64,000 nt of DNA from Miscanthus floridulus (lineage: Eukaryota > Streptophyta > Magnoliopsida > Poales > Poaceae), in assembly GCF_019320115.1 (NCBI RefSeq), contig NC_089598.1:84019844-84083843 (forward strand), read 5' to 3'. The stretch's first letter is position 1. Each line of letters opens with the position of its first letter. The position numbers were made by a program, and so were the translations under genes. The notes under the pieces were generated by a model. The model was not told where the DNA came from. It did no database searches and saw only the letters and a list, made by a program, of their open reading frames with translations. Positions 57,957-64,000 of this stretch are shown piece after piece.

Positions 57957-58302
57957 CTACTGCGGTGAACTAAGCAACTTGTTAATGAACATGCCAAGAA
58001 CTAAGGTAAGTATAAAATAGGTGAAAGAAGAACATGAAGCATATTTCTTTCTCAAAGGTATGAAATCTTCCATCATCTTCGTTGGAACCCTGGCCTTTTC
58101 TTCAATCTGTGGCATAATCTCTTTCTCCTCCTGCAGATGTTCTTCACTTGTTGTAACATTGGCCTCCACCTTCAGCTCATAAACCTTGTTACATAAATCC
58201 AAAATCAAAGTCCTTAGGAATTTTCCATATTAGGGATCGTGCCACTTAAAGAACCCGCAATCTAAGTCAGGCTATGGAAAAACCAAATTACCATAAGTAC
58301 AG
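57957..58302 (-). pseudogene. GRF-type zinc-finger / coiled-coil / membrane-anchor ORF, 3' part
   Basis: On the minus strand it reads DLDCGFFKWHDP, the end of a GRF-type zinc finger (CGFFKW is the hallmark), then a stop in place of the next residue. It continues in frame with ILDLCNKVYELKVEAN, a Glu/Lys-rich coiled-coil-like part (EEHLQEEKEIMPQIEEKA), and a C-terminal hydrophobic segment FTYFILTLVLGMFI followed by a stop at 57957. Small proteins of this build are very numerous in grass genomes and often linked with transposons. The first exon is missing: element D begins at 58303. Confidence 0.6.
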
Positions 58303-61300
58303 TGTCGTAGAACTGACCAATTTATAAGAGTACAAGTACGATGGCAGCCCGCAAGCGGTCGCACTGTCATACTTGAACCCATATAAACCCGGTAGTCCGT
58401 CGAGTACCACGACGGGTCTCGATAAACGATTACAACAACCAAGACCGTACATGATTCAACATACATGCCACATATTACACAAAGTTCACAGATACATTTT
58501 TGTCATTAGAGTATGAATAAAAGTTATTACAAACTGAGTTTGATAGATAAAGCGGAAGCAATTAAGTTCAAAAATAAGGTTTCCAACATAGTTTGATACA
58601 GTGCCAAGTAGGATCACGGTCCACAAAAGCAAAGATAGGGATTAATAAAGAAGCCTGCCCAAGGCTTACTCCTCATCCATGGCGGGATAGAAGCAACTCT
58701 TACAATAACCATGATACACAGTGCCATATGCAACAATGGGAAAATAAAACCCTGAGTACGAGAAGGTACTCAGCTAGACTTACCCGTCATAAACCAGAAA
58801 TAAAATGACTCCAAGGATTATGCAAGGCTGTATAAGTGGAGATAGCTCGACAACATTTTGTAAAGGCAATTGACTTAGTTGTACAATTAGGATTCCTTTA
58901 TCAATTAATTATAACTATCCATCTCTAGATTAGCAACTATCCTGTGCCAAACATGTGGTATATCAAGTTAAAAGCATACAGTAGTAACCATAGCAGGTAT
59001 TGTAATTCCATATTCATCCAAACCATCATGTTCCATAGCACAGTTACTACGATGTTGGGACTAGCCAAGTTTCTCACTATCTGGGAGAGACAACGATTCA
59101 AATCGATTTCAACCAGCTAGGAATTTATTCCTAACACAAACCCAAGCATACCGCGCGAAGGCAGCCTTAGGTCACTTTTGGTACAACTTAGGTCCACATT
59201 TCATGGGTCTATACCGCACCGCACAATCTAGGACACCAGATGCCAGGACGTTCAGGCCTAGCCTGCCCTTGGGCTCAGTCTGATCGCCCCCCCGCAAGGA
59301 GCGCACAACTGAACGGGTCCCGGCCTGAGTTGAACTACTCGGCTTTATGGTCGGAACGAGTTATTCTACCAACTAAGTGATAGGCATGCGTTCAATCTTG
59401 TCAGAAGCACCAATAATGTTACGGTCCTTAATTGGCTCAGACGGAATCACATGAGTCAACCTACGCATAAACTCCGCTCGGCCTTGATTTTCTTTTACCC
59501 CATGGTTCTGTTCCACGATAGCAAATATAGCCAACCGTGCTCCAGTATCCACCTATATCTCGCAGGTGATAGGATATCACCCGACTTCTACCGGTCTAAG
59601 CATGGCTAAGCATATATTCGATCCTGGACCTATAACGGTTAAAGGTGTAATATCTGGACAAGGAATTTATATGCATCAAGTGGTTCCATTCAACTCTTAT
59701 AACCTAATGCATCAATCATAAGTACTTAAGTAATCATTTGTAAAATACTAGGAGACTTAGAATGCTCCGGGGCTTGCCTCGTAGAAAGGAAGTGGGGGCG
59801 GTGGTCAGTACACTCCGGAAGCTCTTTAGGATTCTGCTCCACGGCTTCGGGAGCTGCGACTTGAGGATTCTCCTGCTGGTCCCCTTCCTCTATCTCGTCA
59901 AATTCCAGCAACGTTATTTCTTCCTCCAATCCTAGATGCATGAATATGGCATAAGATATTGCGAATGCATATATATTAACAAGTGCATCATGTTCTACTG
60001 AGTAGGTGCATATCTCTTCTTGATTATGCAATTAACTACTTCAACAATTCATCAACTATTTCACAAACAGCAGCTACTTATTTTACTCATAACTGGAGTT
60101 CTAATTATCCAAATGTAGTGATCCTAGACTTTCTGGAAAGCTTATAAAATTATCTACAACCCTTATTTAATTCACAAAAGCTAATTCACAACTCATCTTA
60201 GGCAAAACAGACAATCATATCAGTGCTGTCCAGAAATTTCAGAGAGCAAGCAAATTCGGAAAAGCTAACTTTAAACAGCTGTAACTCTTGAACCGTTTGA
60301 CCTATGGTCCTGAAATTTTAACACAAGACATATGATGAAGTTATCTACCACTTTGTTATTAACTATTTTTAAAGCAAACATCATTTTTATCATGCAACTT
60401 ATCAAACTACATAATCTCTTTGGAAGCTCTTCCAATTCGCTTTATAAAGTAACAATACTTCTACCTCATGTAATCACTCAAAGTTTGACAACACAAAGTT
60501 TACCAACAGTTTAAGCATACCAATTACACTCAAACAAACATAATGGTGAAGCTAAACTATTTATTTAAACGCCTTTATTATTTTACTTAGATACATAGGT
60601 TAAATAATAAACATATACCAAATGTACTTCATAAATTCTCAAAAATTTACAGTGCCTTATTAATGCTACCAAAAGACTACTACAAAAGTTTCATGCCATT
60701 TTATATAGTAAAACATTCTATACAAAAAAAGACAAGGCAGAAAGGCTTAAAATAGCAAAAAATAGAAAACCCTAGTGAAAAGTGTCAAGCAATAGATTTA
60801 CTATTTTTCTTATCATCCTGATGGTACTTGGATAACCTCCAACAAATTTCATGAATATTGGATTCATAAATAATTTATAAAAATTCATACAAGAATTAAC
60901 TATTTATAGAAGAAAAATCTATAACTACAAATCTACACATGCACTGATCCTCAAATTTTTACCAGAGCTTATACATGTCAAGAATGGTTTACCACAAAAG
61001 TTTCATAATTTTTGGAGCACAGGAACTCTAGATATAAAATAAACAAGTTTGCATGCATTCAAAAACACATTTCAAATCTCCATTTAAATCTTCCAAAATT
61101 TCTACTGTAAGTGTCAATACTATATTTTTCCTAAATACTACACTTCCTAAGGAACACTACCAAATTTATTTCACAATTTTTGAAGCTATAAAACTAGAGA
61201 TACAAATATTACAAAACAGTATAAAATCTGGAATCAAATGAACTATCCCTCAACACTGCTGTCACTGACCGGTGGGACCCGCCTGACAGAGGACCCCATG

Positions 61301-62882
61301 CGTCAGTGAGACAAGAACAGAGCAGGCGGCGCTATGCTACTAGCGCGGCCAGAGCTCGCCGACGGTGAACTCGCTGGTAATGACATCTTCACTAGGTGAT
61401 CCACGTGACCTAACGCGTCGATTGGAGTACTTGGTGGGACCTCTCGTCGGCGCTAGCAACGATGGCGGTGGCCATGGCGGCTCGGCGGGGCGGAACGACG
61501 GCGTTACGCCGGTGGAAGCCACGACGGCTCAACCTAGAGCTCGGACGAGCATAACTGAACTACGGTGAATCTATCTCGCGCTCTATCATGGCCTGCAGTG
61601 GTCGGGTTAGGTCGGACCACGACGACGGAGGGTGGCAGCGAAGCTCTGATGTGCTTGCACGCGGTGCTGGAGCTTACCGAGCTCTACCAGCAGGCACTAG
61701 GGGAAGCAGTGGGTTGCTGGGGTGGCGGTGGTGCTATTGTGGTGATGGAGAAGCGGCGAGGCCAACCGGTGACTGGCAACGGCGATGGCGGCTCTCAGCA
61801 TGGGGATGGCTGCTGCTGTGGGTGAGGAAGGAGGCCAAGGCGAGGTGAATGGCGTGTGTGGCTGAGTATGGGACGTAGCTGGGGTATTAACGCGCGCGCT
61901 GGTCTGGCTCTACCGCACGGGGTAGGACACCGATGACACGCGGCCACTGCTAGCCTCCACGCGACGCGCGGACTCTATTCGGTGTCGACCACCGAAGCTA
62001 GCCGATGTAGTTCGTTCAGTCACGCGATGGGGGCCTGACAGCGTGTTTTCCCGTCCATTTAACCGCTAATCCGTGGCTCCAAAGTGTAAACAGTCTTAAC
62101 AACAATCATAGCCCTATGTACCAGCTTCAATTGTTCTTAAAGGATCATGCTCTAATTTGCAACCAAAACCAAGTTTCAACACCCTGAAGGTCAGCTTGTC
62201 AGGCTGTTCAGTTAACAAAGACTTAGAAAATTTGTTGAGTGTTGAAATGTTGATTTTGCTGATTCTTGTGATCCAAATTCAAACAAGTTAGGAGCTAAAT
62301 CAGTCAATGACCCAAAAGTAAAAGTTGTTCATTATATCAAATACTACAACTTTGCTTTAGTGACCATCCCCATGCAAGGTCTCTAGCACCTAGTTCAAAC
62401 TTGGTCAAACATGCCACATTTAAAGAATGGTATGCTTCAAACTAGGGCTTAATGACCTATTTACCCCTAACCATGAATATCAAAGTTGTTAATAATGATA
62501 CTCTAAACATGTTTAGGCTAATTGCAAGGTCATAGAATCATTTCATGTATTACTCACTCATATTGCTATTTAGCTTAATCACATGAAATCTTAAGTGTTG
62601 GTTCATGAAAGGTGATCATGAACAATATCCTATTTGCCAACCTAGGTGTTGCTACATGTTTTTGTGACTTACATCCACCAAGTACATGTGTACACTCATG
62701 ATCATATGCATATACACACGGAGACATGAAATAATGAGAAATATTGCATATGTTCAAGGAAACATGCGATAACAAGCAAATGTTGCAGATGTTTTAATCC
62801 AATGTTTCAATTGTAAATGCTTGTTTATGAATGATTGATGCTCATACTCATGCTATGCAAGGCTAACACCTGAGGTGTTACA
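58303..62882 (-). repeat. 3' LTR of element D, 4580 bp
   Basis: tgtcgtagaactgacc to cctgaggtgttaca. The same family as solo LTR C. At 4.6 kb these LTRs are long even for this clade. It contains a GC-rich stretch near 61260-62060 and an acidic ORF at 59726-60031. Confidence 0.9.
59726..60031 (-). other. Small acidic ORF inside the element D LTR
   Basis: 101 codons on the minus strand. Its core EEITLLEFDEIEEGDQQENP and KELPECTDHRPHF lines up with the ORF at 40233-40556 in LTR C (GVTLLEFEGANQEEEPE, EELPECPDHQP). The ends are not alike. No known domain recognised. Confidence 0.4.
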
Positions 62883-62895
62883 GCCCCTCCCCCTT
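62883..62895 (-). other. Polypurine tract of element D
   Basis: On the minus strand aagggggaggggc, immediately before the LTR start tgtaacacc; the second-strand primer site. Confidence 0.8.
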
Positions 62896-63118
62896 ATAAA
62901 AATCTCGTCCCGAGATTTGTAAGACCTACCATTCTTGGAAAAAAGGCGGGATAAACTTCTCGTAAATAATCTTCTCTTTCCCACGTAGCATCTTGTTCAC
63001 TATGATTGTTCCACACCACCTTATAGAACTTAATAATCTTACTCCGTGTTACTCTTTCCAACTCCTCTAATACTCGAATTGGCTTTTCTTCGTAGGTCAA
63101 ATCCGATTGAAGCTGCAC
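62894..63118 (-). pseudogene. Chromodomain, C-terminus of element D pol
   Basis: The frame reads EEKPIRVLEELERVTRSKII, KFYKVVWNNHSEQDATWERE and DYLREVYPAFF. The VVWNNHS…TWERE pattern is the chromodomain core. In chromoviruses this module is thought to steer integration to heterochromatin by binding modified histone H3. It is separated from the integrase frame by stops. Confidence 0.85.
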
Positions 63119-63214
63119 GTTGGTGGGTGCAATAGCTTCTTCAAGTACTCAAAGACATTTCTTCAACTGAGAAACATGGAAGACATCAAATATTGCACTC
63201 ATCTCTGGTGGAAG

Positions 63215-64000
63215 TTATAACTTATATGCAACATTTCCTTTCCGTTCCAAAATCTTGTATGGCCCCACATATCTAGGTGAAAGCTTCTTTTTCATCCCAA
63301 ATCTCTTCACGCCTTTCATGGGTGATACTTTCAAGTATACATAGTCACCTACTTCAAAAGTCAGTGGTCTTCTTCTTCTATCAGCATAACTCTTTTGTCT
63401 TGATTGAGCTGCCTTAATATGTTGTTGGATGATACGTACTTGCTCTTCAGCTTCATTGACAAAGTCAATACCAAAGTATCTCCTTTCACCGGGCTCAATC
63501 CAATTCAATGGAGTTCTACATTTTCTACCATATAATGCTTCAAATGGAGCCATCTTGATACTTGCTTGATAACTATTGTTATAGGAGAACTCAGCTAAAG
63601 GCAACCATTTCTCCCATGAACCTTTTGAAGATATAACACAAGCTCTAAGCAAATCTTCTAGGATTTGGTTCACTCGCTCTGTCTGTCCTAAAGTTTGTGG
63701 ATGGTATGCCGAACTTCTGATTAGCTTGGTTCCCAAAGCCTGGTGTAAGTGCTCGCAGAAACGAGCTATGAATTGTGGTCCTCGATCTGAGATTATAGTT
63801 CTGGGTACTCCATGCAGTCTCACGATCTAGGAAATATATATCTCAGCGTATTTCCCAACTATATACCGTGTGTTCACGGGTATAAAGTGTGCTGACTTGG
63901 TGAGATGATCAACAATAACCTATATTGAATCGTGACCTTGTGGTGTCATTGGAAGGCCTGTGATAAAGTCCATGCTGATTTCTTCCCATTTTCAACCTAG
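63215..64000 (-). pseudogene. Integrase of element D, partial at the window edge
   Basis: The minus-strand frame 63215-63823 holds RTIISDRGPQFIARFCEHLH (second catalytic Asp), YHPQTLGQTERVNQILEDLL (Glu), SIKMAPFEALYGRKCRTPLN and KLSPRYVGPYKILERKGNVA. The part 63824-64000 carries the start of the core (SMDFITGLPMTPQGHDSI and the first catalytic Asp), with stops, and continues off the edge. The frame ends at a stop at 63215, before the chromodomain. Confidence 0.88.

Larger units (their letters stand above)
58303..64000 (-). mobile_element. Ty3 Tekay-clade chromovirus 'D', 3' LTR and pol end; runs off the right edge
   Basis: A minus-strand element: the 3' LTR is at 58303-62882, then a polypurine tract, then (going right) chromodomain and integrase. 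The chromodomain at the end of pol and the ...gggggaggggc|tgtaacacc junction are typical of the Del/Tekay clade. The bases before the LTR are tacag (TSD candidate, partner outside the window). Confidence 0.9.

Noticed and set aside
61565..61848. Plus-strand ORFs in the GC-rich part of the D LTR
   Set aside because: Two frames open together, Gly/Ala/Arg-rich, not kept in LTR C.
1..64000. tRNA, rRNA or snRNA genes
   Set aside because: None could be recognised by eye on either strand; a covariance-model search would be needed to exclude them.

Overview
The window is nuclear DNA of a grass, most likely of the maize/sorghum/sugarcane group. The reasons are plant intron-containing genes, grass-type Ty3 (Tat and Tekay) and Ty1 LTR retrotransposons, Tourist-like and hAT-like MITEs, and a 137-bp MITE of a type I associate with that group. 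The species call is inference. Nothing bacterial or organellar was seen.

Layout. (1) 1-7800: a decayed minus-strand Tat Ty3 retrotransposon ('G') that runs off the left edge. (2) 8121-9257: cytosolic fructose-bisphosphate aldolase, plus strand, without its first coding exon; element G lies where intron 1 should be. (3) 10127-14283 and upstream: an intact 11-coding-exon minus-strand gene for an RGLG-type copine/vWA-RING E3 ubiquitin ligase, tail-to-tail with the aldolase. These two are the only well-preserved cellular genes. (4) 14760-17191: intergenic DNA with two MITEs and a probable Mutator-like element. (5) 17192-64000: a nested transposon block. A Ty1/copia LTR and gag start ('F', 17192-19594) is cut by a CACTA-like end at 19595. 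Behind that end lie a 12.9-kb Tat element ('E', 19815-32665, TSD TATAC), then the 3' half of an F-box gene (33529-34233), then a 21.7-kb composite ('A', 34234-55959, TSD GTAAT), then the 5' half of the same F-box gene (55960-56281). Further right is the tail of a GRF-zinc-finger/coiled-coil/membrane ORF (57957-58302), cut by a Tekay element ('D', 58303 to the right edge).

Element A carries two younger insertions. One is a 4.66-kb Tekay solo LTR ('C', 38894-43552, TSD GAAAA) in its integrase. The other is a 4.9-kb deletion-derivative Tat element ('B', 50101-54968, TSD CCCAC) in its 5' LTR. The exact target-site duplications make the insertion order readable.

Among the mobile DNA the notable points are antisense extra ORFs in E and A (opposite to gag-pol, at the 3' side), a small acidic ORF found in both Tekay LTR copies, several tandem arrays in untranslated parts of the elements, and a plausible gene-carrying CACTA unit. 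All gag-pol copies contain stops or frameshifts and look dead. Coordinates of decayed domains are approximate.
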